Origin: Syntrophaceae bacterium UBA4778
Lineage (GTDB): Bacteria; Desulfobacterota; Syntrophia; Syntrophales; UBA4778
Direction of reading: 5' to 3'
Assembly (NCBI GenBank): GCA_002403175.1
Contig: DHHG01000281.1
Span: 1 to 5,843, forward strand
Length of the DNA: 5,843 nucleotides
The notes below the pieces were generated by a model. It saw only the letters and a program-made list of their open reading frames with translations. It did not search any database and was not told the origin of the DNA. Both the position numbers and the translations under genes were made by a program. This document shows positions 1-4,648 of the stretch, piece after piece (position 1 is the first letter of the stretch; every line of letters begins with the position of its first letter).

Positions 1-25
1 GGCTGACGAATATTATTCGTCAGCC
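1..25 (-). terminator. Hairpin, probable Rho-independent terminator of the OmpA-like gene
   Basis: Two 12-base arms pair perfectly around a single central base. In practice this would be a 10-bp stem (GGCTGACGAA with TTCGTCAGCC) and a 5-nt loop. It starts 21 nt past the stop codon of the minus-strand OmpA-like gene, where an intrinsic terminator is expected. The U-tract would lie to the left of position 1, outside the window, so it cannot be confirmed. The plus-strand side has no T-run, so it is not an evident terminator for rightward transcription. Confidence 0.7.
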
Positions 26-46
26 CTGTACTGTTTAGCTTCGAAT

Positions 47-721
47 TTAATTCTGCTGTGCTTGCTGTGTAATCGGGGCGATTTTGATTTCAACCCTTCT
101 GTTTTTTTGTCTTCCGGCTTCGGTCTTGTTGGTTGCAACCGGCATGGTTTCGCCGAAGCCCAGAGATTCGATGCGATTATCGGCGACACCGTGCTGGATC
201 AGCAAAGTTCTGACTGCATTGGCACGTCGCTTCGAAAGATCCAGATTGTATTCTTTTGAACCCTGACTATCCGTGTGCCCGTCCACTCTCACATAGGTGT
301 TTGGATATTGGTTCAGAATATCTGCGATCCGGTTGATCTCCGTGTGCAGCGCAGGCCTTACGGCAGTAGAATTGGTATCGAATGTAACATCGCCCTTGAA
401 GGTGACGGCGAGGAGATTCCCTTCTCTGGAAACAGATGCAGCTTCCGATGCTTCCATTGCTTTGCGCATTTCCTTTTCCTGATTGTCCATCATCTTGCCT
501 ATTCCGGCGCCTCCAAGTCCCCCGATTGCGGCGCCGATTGCCGAACCGATAAGAGTGCTTTTTGTATTATGGCCGATAACCTGCCCGATAACAGCGCCGG
601 CGACGGCACCTCCAGCGGCGCCATACATTCCACCTTGTTGAGTCTTGGATTGTGTTTGTGGCGCTGCACAACCGGCTATAAGTAAGATGCATAAAAAAAC
701 GGAAACACAGGTTTTATTCAT
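47..721 (-). CDS. OmpA-family outer-membrane lipoprotein with glycine-zipper domain
   Basis: This encodes a 224-residue lipoprotein predicted to sit in the outer membrane and grip peptidoglycan. Residues 1-17 are a lipoprotein signal ending in the lipobox LIAGC, with Cys18 as the lipidation site; Ala at +2 does not suggest inner-membrane retention. Residues 31-76 are a glycine zipper (repeated GxxxG/GAAIGG patterns) that may insert in or associate with membrane. Residues 80-100 look helical and charged. Residues 105-214 are an OmpA C-terminal domain: GHTDSQG (149-154), RRANAV (165-170) and NRRVEI (207-212). D151 and R166 match the Asp/Arg pair that binds diaminopimelate in OmpA proteins. The layout resembles the YiaD type. 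An in-frame ATG at 736 lacks a ribosome site, whereas the ATG at 721 has GGAG 9 nt upstream and gives a normal signal peptide. It lies 43 bp behind the 765-1232 gene with no terminator between, so the two are probably co-transcribed. Confidence 0.9.
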   Translation of the reverse strand: MNKTCVSVFLCILLIAGCAAPQTQSKTQQGGMYGAAGGAVAGAVIGQVIGHNTKSTLIGSAIGAAIGGLGGAGIGKMMDNQEKEMRKAMEASEAASVSREGNLLAVTFKGDVTFDTNSTAVRPALHTEINRIADILNQYPNTYVRVDGHTDSQGSKEYNLDLSKRRANAVRTLLIQHGVADNRIESLGFGETMPVATNKTEAGRQKNRRVEIKIAPITQQAQQN

Positions 722-730
722 GTAGCTTTT

Positions 731-734
731 CTCC
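731..734 (-). promoter_or_regulatory. Ribosome binding site of the OmpA-like gene
   Basis: GGAG on the minus strand lies 9 nt before the ATG at 721. It is inside the upstream extension that begins at 736, so it favours the shorter start. Confidence 0.6.
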
Positions 735-764
735 ATCCATTTTTAATAACAGTCGGGCTTCTAT

Positions 765-1232
765 CTAGCGCCCTCTGCCATGTCCTCCTCCATGCCCCTG
801 ATTTTCTCCCCAATCCGGGCCTCTGCCATGCTCTACATTCCTCTCTACGTGCCCTCTATTGTGCTCACCCTGGCCCCAGTTCTGCTTCCCCCCATGCTGT
901 TCACGGTGACGCGGGACATAGACGTTGTTGTACCAGTCGTGGCGCACAAAGTAGACAGGGCGGCCGCAAGCATTATATTTAGCGCAGTGCTTGCGCCATT
1001 TTTTTTCATGTCCGGGGGGCACATGCAGGTACATAGGTTCCTGTACAACGTAATGCGGTGCAGGTTGAATCACAACGGGCCTTGGAAATACGAGAGCTGG
1101 CTGAGGAAAATCCCCGACATTGAGGCGGCCATAAAAACCCGGTTGGCCAACACTGACCGAAACACCAACATCAGCGGCTTGTGCTGAAACGGCTGCGAAA
1201 ACAATGGTAATGATGAATAGCAAGTACTTCAT
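765..1232 (-). CDS. Small exported protein with His/Gly/Arg-rich C-terminal tail, function unknown
   Basis: A 155-residue protein. Residues 1-19 form a classical signal peptide (MKYLLFI..., hydrophobic core, AQA just before the likely cleavage), so the mature chain should be periplasmic or secreted. Residues 21-65 are rich in Val, Pro and Gly (VGVSVSVGQPGFYGRL, then PQPALVFPRPVVIQPAP). Residues 66-108 form a conserved-looking core with two cysteines, HCAKYNACGRPVYFV (Cys83, Cys89) and WYNNVYVP. Residues 109-155 are low-complexity, with seven His and many Gly, Arg, Asn and Glu. From memory it resembles a family of short uncharacterised proteobacterial exported proteins; I know of no function. 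The ATG at 1232 has AAGGAAAGAGAG upstream, a good ribosome site. It is the first gene of a probable two-gene minus-strand unit with the OmpA-like lipoprotein, which supports an envelope role. The two Cys might form a disulfide, and the tail might bind metal or anionic polymer (inference). Confidence 0.8.
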   Translation of the reverse strand: MKYLLFIITIVFAAVSAQAADVGVSVSVGQPGFYGRLNVGDFPQPALVFPRPVVIQPAPHYVVQEPMYLHVPPGHEKKWRKHCAKYNACGRPVYFVRHDWYNNVYVPRHREQHGGKQNWGQGEHNRGHVERNVEHGRGPDWGENQGHGGGHGRGR

Positions 1233-1814
1233 GAACTCTCTTTCCTTTCTATAGTCTTGGACTGGGAATGATGCTCAAGGCAGTTCCGATTCGATTTGAA
1301 ACGCTTTAGCAAAGATCCTCGTGTTTCAACTTTGATGCCAAAATTATTGGACGTATTCGAAACGCCTTGACCTATTGTTATGGAACATTTTTTGAGGGTC
1401 TGAACTTCAGTTTTGATGAACTAACTTGTGTGATTACAATGACTTGTATAGAAAATTGAAACGGAATTTTTCCTGAAGCTGTACCGGGCCCAAATGTATT
1501 CCGATCAACTGAAAACGTCTGCTAAACGAAAATGATGAAGTAAAATCCTTCACCAAAAAAGATGCGCTACTCCGAAATAATTCCGTATGGAAATATAAAA
1601 TAGCTCCATATCCGGCTCGGTTATGAGATTCAAGGATTCCAACCTATAAGTTCGGACAATAAGAAAAAATGGCTAAAATGCTGAATAGTTATAATATCAA
1701 TTCTTTCTGTCTGATATTCCCTCCATCTATGCTTTGATTTTGAATAGGTTGGCATTCGATTCTCGGTATTTCCGGATTATTCTGATTTTTTGAAGCCGGA
1801 GGATAGAGTGGCGG

Positions 1815-1829
1815 ATTCTAATTTAGAAT
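1815..1829. repeat. Short palindrome, possible operator
   Basis: ATTCTAA and TTAGAAT form a perfect 7-bp inverted repeat around one central T. It sits 41 bp upstream of the -35 box of the lipoprotein-pair promoter, a position open to an activator or repressor. The site is short and AT-rich, so chance is a real alternative. Confidence 0.35.
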
Positions 1830-1870
1830 GACAGGCTCATCTCCCTGCATTCCTTTCGGTGTAATTTCCC

Positions 1871-1899
1871 TTGACTCACGGTTCCTCCATTCCTATACT
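1871..1899 (+). promoter_or_regulatory. Sigma70-type promoter for the lipoprotein pair
   Basis: TTGACT (1871-1876) and TATACT (1894-1899) are separated by exactly 17 bp, each one mismatch from the sigma70 consensus. Transcription would start near 1906, leaving a leader of about 26 nt. That leader contains GGGGGA (1921-1926), 5 nt before the ATG at 1932. This is the best promoter match in the window. Confidence 0.75.
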
Positions 1900-1931
1900 G
1901 CCCGCAAATAAGCTCAGGACGGGGGATTTGC

Positions 1932-2309
1932 ATGAAAAGGAAATGTATATTCGGACTGGCAATTCTGATCATGCTCCTGTCCGGGTGTGCGGTAATCGGG
2001 AAGGGTAAGGATTTCAGACCCCTGGAAGAAAAAGCACTTGTTCAGGTCAATCCAGGTACGACAACCGCATCGGATATCACTAAGATGTTCGGCGCCCCAA
2101 ACCAGATAATAAAGCTGTCCAATGGCAATGCTTATATTTACTACCGGTCGCAGAGCAAGGCCCTGGGGATCTGGCTTGTTCTGGTTACCATGGTGAATTA
2201 TGATACCCAGTATGATCGTATCGTTTTCTTTTTCAATCGGAACGATATATTGACACACTACGGCAGCAGTTTCCAATCGGAGAAAGCCGCTTATGGAACG
2301 CCCTTTTGA
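1932..2309 (+). CDS. Small outer-membrane lipoprotein, BamE/SmpA-like
   Basis: A 125-residue lipoprotein. Residues 1-18 are a signal with positive start MKRK, a hydrophobic core and lipobox LLSGC; Cys19 would be lipidated and Ala at +2 suggests outer-membrane sorting. The mature part carries the pattern PGTTTASDITKMFGAP followed by a strand with YIYY and then YDRIVFFFNRNDIL. This is the helix-helix then beta-strand signature of BamE/SmpA/OmlA-like small lipoproteins (known for that fold; assignment here is from pattern only). BamE itself serves the outer-membrane protein assembly complex, but many family relatives have no known role, so I do not claim BamE function. It has its own promoter and strong ribosome site. 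Its last 17 bp overlap the next gene, a divergent paralogue, pointing to translational coupling. Confidence 0.85.
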   Translation: MKRKCIFGLAILIMLLSGCAVIGKGKDFRPLEEKALVQVNPGTTTASDITKMFGAPNQIIKLSNGNAYIYYRSQSKALGIWLVLVTMVNYDTQYDRIVFFFNRNDILTHYGSSFQSEKAAYGTPF

Positions 2310-2724
2310 TTGTCTGGCAAAACTGGCAGTCTTGTTCTTCCTTCTTCAGAGCCTTTACGGTTGCCCGTCCTTCCGCATCCAGAAAGTAAACGATGGAGCC
2401 GATGTGCCCCGTCCGCCGCAGGAATTTGCAATCGGCAAGACAACCCTCGCCGATGTCCTGAAAACTTATGGTGCTCCTGTCGGGATCGCCGATATGGAAG
2501 GCAGTTTCTCCCTCGTTTATCAAAAAATCTTATACCGGGGAGGACAATTCTCCATAGGCGTTCCCTTGAGTGATGTCCTGAAGATATATCCATCTTTTGA
2601 GACGGCGGGTAACCTGCAGCGTTATGATTCAGCTGTTTTCGTTTTTACTCAGGAAGGAGTTTTGTCTGATATGGTTTATCAAAAAGAAACGGATCGTCCA
2701 ATCTGGAATACTTATTGGAAGTGA
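2293..2724 (+). CDS. Second small lipoprotein, paralogue of the preceding gene
   Basis: A 143-residue protein with an N-terminal signal (MERPFDCLAKLAVLFFLLQ) ending at LYGC. Tyr at -2 makes this a non-standard lipobox, so lipidation of Cys24 is likely but less certain than in the upstream gene. The mature region repeats its neighbour's pattern: IGKTTLADVLKTYGAP (compare PGTTTASDITKMFGAP), a strand with LVYQ, and YDSAVFVFTQEGVL (compare YDRIVFFFNRNDIL). The two are therefore tandem paralogues of a BamE/SmpA-like type. This copy has an insertion of about 12-15 residues between the middle strands (GGQFSIGVPLSDVLKIYPSF). The start overlaps the upstream gene by 17 bp in another frame. GGAG about 10 nt before the ATG can serve as ribosome site, so it probably shares the 1871-1899 promoter. 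Confidence 0.8.
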   Translation: MERPFDCLAKLAVLFFLLQSLYGCPSFRIQKVNDGADVPRPPQEFAIGKTTLADVLKTYGAPVGIADMEGSFSLVYQKILYRGGQFSIGVPLSDVLKIYPSFETAGNLQRYDSAVFVFTQEGVLSDMVYQKETDRPIWNTYWK

Positions 2725-2805
2725 AACAATCGATTTGCATACGGTACATATTGCTCTTGTTCTGTTCAGTCCCATTCCAACTGTTCCTCGAAATATCGAT
2801 GCTTC

Positions 2806-2834
2806 CTTAAAATGAAGATTTGACGATGTAGAAT
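2806..2834 (+). promoter_or_regulatory. Weak candidate promoter for the 11-mer repeat protein
   Basis: TAGAAT (2829-2834) matches the -10 consensus at five of six bases. With 17-bp spacing the -35 is CTTAAA (2806-2811), only three of six. A TTGACG at 2820 has no good -10 partner. The gene lies 163 bp behind the lipoprotein pair, so it may have its own promoter or be read through from upstream. Confidence 0.25.
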
Positions 2835-2870
2835 CTTTATCCTGAGATTAAGTGCCTTTTTATTTGAGCG

Positions 2871-2875
2871 AGGAG
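2871..2875 (+). promoter_or_regulatory. Ribosome binding site of the 11-mer repeat protein
   Basis: AGGAG lies 12 nt before the ATG at 2888, slightly far but the only good match. It lies inside the longer frame opening with GTG at 2852, which has no ribosome site of its own, so the ATG is preferred. Confidence 0.5.
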
Positions 2876-2887
2876 AATTCATTTATT

Positions 2888-3250
2888 ATGAAGATGAAAC
2901 ATACACGATTCATATTGGTTTCTGCATTGCTGATATTGGGTTTAGCAGTCTCTCCGGTTTGGGCCGATAAGGGTTTCAAAGAAGGAGCGCGCGAGGTCGG
3001 CCAGGGTATTAAGGAAGGCACTAAAAAAGTCGGCCAGGGTTTCAGGGAACTTGGTAAAGAGTTCAAGGAAGGCGGCAGAAAAGCCGGCCAGGAATTTAAG
3101 AAAGCAGGATATGTAGCGGGGCAGGAGGCCAGAAAGAAAGGCCATTCCGCAGGAGAGTGGTTTCGGGAAACGGGACGAAAGACCGGAGAGGCATTCAGAG
3201 AATTAGGACAGAATATCCGGATTTTTTTCAGTGGGCAATCGAAGGATTGA
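2888..3250 (+). CDS. Small exported protein made of eight 11-residue amphipathic repeats
   Basis: A 120-residue protein. Residues 1-26 are a signal peptide (MKMKHTRF, long hydrophobic core, PVWA before the cut), so the mature chain should be periplasmic. Residues 30-117 divide without gaps into eight 11-residue units: FKEGAREVGQG, IKEGTKKVGQG, FRELGKEFKEG, GRKAGQEFKKA, GYVAGQEARKK, GHSAGEWFRET, GRKTGEAFREL, GQNIRIFFSGQ. Position 8 is V, V, F, F, A, F, F, F; position 4 is small or aliphatic; most others are Lys, Arg, Glu or Gln. Eleven residues make about three helical turns, so this predicts a long amphipathic helix, as in LEA proteins, apolipoproteins and synuclein. No cysteine and no catalytic motif is visible. 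Membrane-surface binding or desiccation/stress protection is inference only. The residues before Met1 in the longer GTG frame do not look like a signal peptide start. No named family is recognised. Confidence 0.75.
   Translation: MKMKHTRFILVSALLILGLAVSPVWADKGFKEGAREVGQGIKEGTKKVGQGFRELGKEFKEGGRKAGQEFKKAGYVAGQEARKKGHSAGEWFRETGRKTGEAFRELGQNIRIFFSGQSKD
2975..3238 (+). repeat. 33-bp coding repeats within the 11-mer protein gene
   Basis: These eight 33-bp units encode the 11-residue repeats. At DNA level only the first two remain close: GTCGGCCAGGGT occurs at 2996-3007 and again, exactly 33 bp later, at 3029-3040. The later units are diverged, so the array seems old, with a younger duplication at its 5' end. 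Confidence 0.6.
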
Positions 3251-3352
3251 GATTACTATTTGCATACTGCGATTGCGCATCGGGTTAGTACGGTCAATTA
3301 CCGGGCTTTAGGATTCATTACAAACTGCCTGAGACAACCAAGAGCAATGGCA

Positions 3353-4027
3353 ATGAATCTCGACGTAAAAGCATGGCTCAGCCTCGCAGGTCTCGCCGTC
3401 GTACTGGGGCTTTTACTCTTTTTCCCTGCCGGAACCATTTTCTACTGGCAGGCCTGGATCTATCTATTTACATTTATGAGTGCCTCGACCTTGATCACGA
3501 TCTATTTAATGAGGCATGATCGGGCTCTCCTTCAGCGACGTATGAGAGGAGGACCTTTTGCTGAGAAGCGAGCAACAGAGAAGTTCATAATGGTGTGTAC
3601 GTCCATCGGATTTATAGCTCTTCTGGTTGTGCCGGCACTAGACTTTCAACATGCGTGGTCCAGGGTACCCATCTTTGGCATTGTAATCGGTGACATGCTG
3701 GTGGTGGTTGGGTTTTATTTCATTTTCCTCGTTTATCGAGAGAATCCTTTCACGTCCGCCACGATTGAAATCTCCGAGGGTCAGAGGGTCGTTTCTACCG
3801 GTCCTTATGCAATAGTCCGCCATCCGATGTATGCGAGCTCTATGTTGTATATGCTTGGGACACCACTGGCGCTTGGCTCATATTGGGGGGTGGTGGCATT
3901 CGGAGCTATTGTGCCGTTTCTGCTCTGGCGAATCTACGATGAAGAAAACTTACTTGAGAAGAATCTTCCCGGATACCTGGAATATCAGAGCCGGGTACGA
4001 TATCGCCTTGTGCCGTTAGTATGGTAA
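3353..4027 (+). CDS. Integral membrane methyltransferase, isoprenylcysteine carboxyl methyltransferase (ICMT)-like
   Basis: A 224-residue multi-pass membrane protein with about five hydrophobic segments (roughly 8-25, 30-52, 77-97, 106-128 and a hairpin from about 163-196). The C-terminal part holds the ICMT/PEMT-type S-adenosylmethionine site: STGPYAIVRHPMY (148-160, with G150, P151, Y152, R156, H157, P158), then DEENLL (196-201) and PGYLEYQSRVRYRLVP (206-221). Length and motif order fit bacterial members of this superfamily. Their substrates are mostly unknown; bacteria usually lack prenylated CaaX proteins, so the substrate is more likely a lipid, an isoprenoid or another small molecule (inference). 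The frame is open upstream to a TTG at 3260, but those codons look non-coding. ATG at 3353 has AAGAG 8 nt upstream; ATG at 3347 is the alternative. The gene ends 12 bp from the convergent YhcH-like gene with no visible terminator between. Confidence 0.85.
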   Translation: MNLDVKAWLSLAGLAVVLGLLLFFPAGTIFYWQAWIYLFTFMSASTLITIYLMRHDRALLQRRMRGGPFAEKRATEKFIMVCTSIGFIALLVVPALDFQHAWSRVPIFGIVIGDMLVVVGFYFIFLVYRENPFTSATIEISEGQRVVSTGPYAIVRHPMYASSMLYMLGTPLALGSYWGVVAFGAIVPFLLWRIYDEENLLEKNLPGYLEYQSRVRYRLVPLVW

Positions 4028-4039
4028 GGGGGTTGGCTT

Positions 4040-4486
4040 TCACACAGCTACCTTGACGACAACCTTATGGAGTTCTCCTTCTGAGATCAGCGGCAGGTGG
4101 GCATCTTCAGGGAAGAAGACGACAAACATGCCGGGTGCTGTCGGAACCCAGGCATGCGGCTCATCCGTGAAGAATTGCAGATCGGTTTTTGGATCGTAGG
4201 CGTCGACTGGTTCTTTGCACAGGGCCTTCGGTTTCCATCCCATCTCATCCGTTCCTTCCAGAACGAATTGGATATCAACATATTCCTCGTGCGTTTCGAG
4301 CTGACCTTCCTCTCTTTGCTGGCCGTGCTCCCTGGACACCAAGGCAAATACGCGCTCACCATCGATCTCATATCTTCCAACCGGAAGGTCTATCAGGTCA
4401 GGGCGTTGGAGAAATGTGAATGCCTCTGCAAATCCTTTGTGGAGATCTGCGTATTTGTTTGCGTTTTCAAGAATGTCGAGGATCAT
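4040..4486 (-). CDS. YhcH/YjgK/YiaL family (DUF386) protein
   Basis: A 148-residue cytosolic protein with no signal or membrane segment. Its features match the YhcH/YjgK/YiaL family, a cupin-like beta-barrel that includes E. coli YhcH (NanQ), TabA, YiaL and EbgC. It starts MILDILENANKYADLHKGF and contains the family blocks GRYEIDGERVFALV (38-50), THEEYVDIQFVLEGTDEMGW (65-84) and FFPEDAHLPLI (124-134), ending HKVVVKVAV. H66 and H130 are likely metal ligands. Characterised relatives act on sugar anomers, for example sialic acid, or influence biofilm; no sugar-catabolic neighbour here points to a substrate. The length is the usual one for the family with the start at 4486, which has AAAGG 7 nt upstream. 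The frame stays open to 4627, but those 47 codons are the translation of the repeat element at 4515-4648 and should not be counted. It lies 151 bp downstream of the radical SAM gene in the same direction. Confidence 0.9.
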   Translation of the reverse strand: MILDILENANKYADLHKGFAEAFTFLQRPDLIDLPVGRYEIDGERVFALVSREHGQQREEGQLETHEEYVDIQFVLEGTDEMGWKPKALCKEPVDAYDPKTDLQFFTDEPHAWVPTAPGMFVVFFPEDAHLPLISEGELHKVVVKVAV

Positions 4487-4493
4487 GGCAGTA

Positions 4494-4498
4494 CCTTT
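4494..4498 (-). promoter_or_regulatory. Ribosome binding site of the YhcH-like gene
   Basis: AAAGG on the minus strand is 7 nt before the ATG at 4486. It overlaps an earlier in-frame ATG at 4501, which has no ribosome site, so it sets the start at 4486. Confidence 0.6.
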
Positions 4499-4514
4499 CA
4501 TGGTTATTGTTAGG

Positions 4515-4648
4515 GTGACAAGTGACAGGTAACGCGTGACAGGCAAAATACCTTCTTTACTGCCATGCTTTTCCAGAGCCATCGATGACCTACTGGGGAG
4601 CTTGAGCTTGTTCTTTGCACCCGTCACGATTTACCTGTCACCTGTTAC
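4515..4648. repeat. 134-bp inverted-repeat element built from degenerate 7-bp repeats
   Basis: The left arm (4515-4543) and the reverse complement of the right arm (4648-4620) match at 24 of 29 positions, with a 76-bp centre. Each arm is a short tandem array of a heptamer near NGTGACA: left GGTGACA, AGTGACA, GGTAACG, CGTGACA; right (minus strand) AGTAACA, GGTGACA, GGTAAAT, CGTGACG. The centre has no transposase and no long frame that looks like a gene; it includes a doubled GAGCTT near 4599-4609. Size and symmetry fit a REP- or MITE-like intergenic element. In a transcript it would fold into a 29-bp imperfect stem between the radical SAM and YhcH-like genes, which could slow polymerase or shield the upstream mRNA (inference). 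The right arm overlaps the last codons and stop of the radical SAM gene. Confidence 0.65.

Larger units (their letters stand above)
1233..1931. other. Long AT-rich intergenic region between divergent gene pairs
   Basis: About 700 bp without a credible gene in any frame. It is visibly richer in A and T than the flanking genes and shows no recognisable tRNA, IS terminal repeat or CRISPR repeat. It should carry the promoter of the leftward pair near 1233-1350 and does carry the promoter of the rightward lipoprotein pair at 1871-1899. I could not identify a convincing promoter for the leftward pair. A 15-base palindrome at 1815-1829 is the only compact symmetric site. The motif TTGAAACG or TTCGAAACG recurs near 1295, 1353 and 1453, but too loosely to call a repeat family. 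An unrecognised small RNA or short peptide gene is not excluded. Confidence 0.6.

Noticed and set aside
275..685. Plus-strand open frame of 136 codons inside the OmpA-like gene
   Set aside because: It is fully antisense to a strongly supported gene, has no domain or signal and no ribosome site; it is a shadow frame.
780..1187. Plus-strand open frame of 135 codons opposite the His-rich exported protein
   Set aside because: The minus-strand frame has a signal peptide, good ribosome site and family-like core; the plus-strand product is a mirror of its low-complexity codons.
1750..1766. Possible sigma54 site beginning TTGGCATTCG
   Set aside because: The GG is not followed by GC at the required 10-bp distance, so the -24/-12 pattern fails.
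1771..1800. Possible hairpin TCCGG / CCGGA in the intergenic region
   Set aside because: The stem is only 5 bp with a 20-nt loop and no T-run follows, so it is not a credible terminator or structured RNA.
3260..3352. Upstream extension of the ICMT-like protein from a TTG codon
   Set aside because: No ribosome site at the TTG, and the added residues look non-coding and would precede the first membrane segment of a protein that is already full length.
4028..4039. Terminator between the convergent ICMT-like and YhcH-like genes
   Set aside because: The gap is 12 bp and neither it nor the adjoining gene ends contain a visible hairpin with a T-run.
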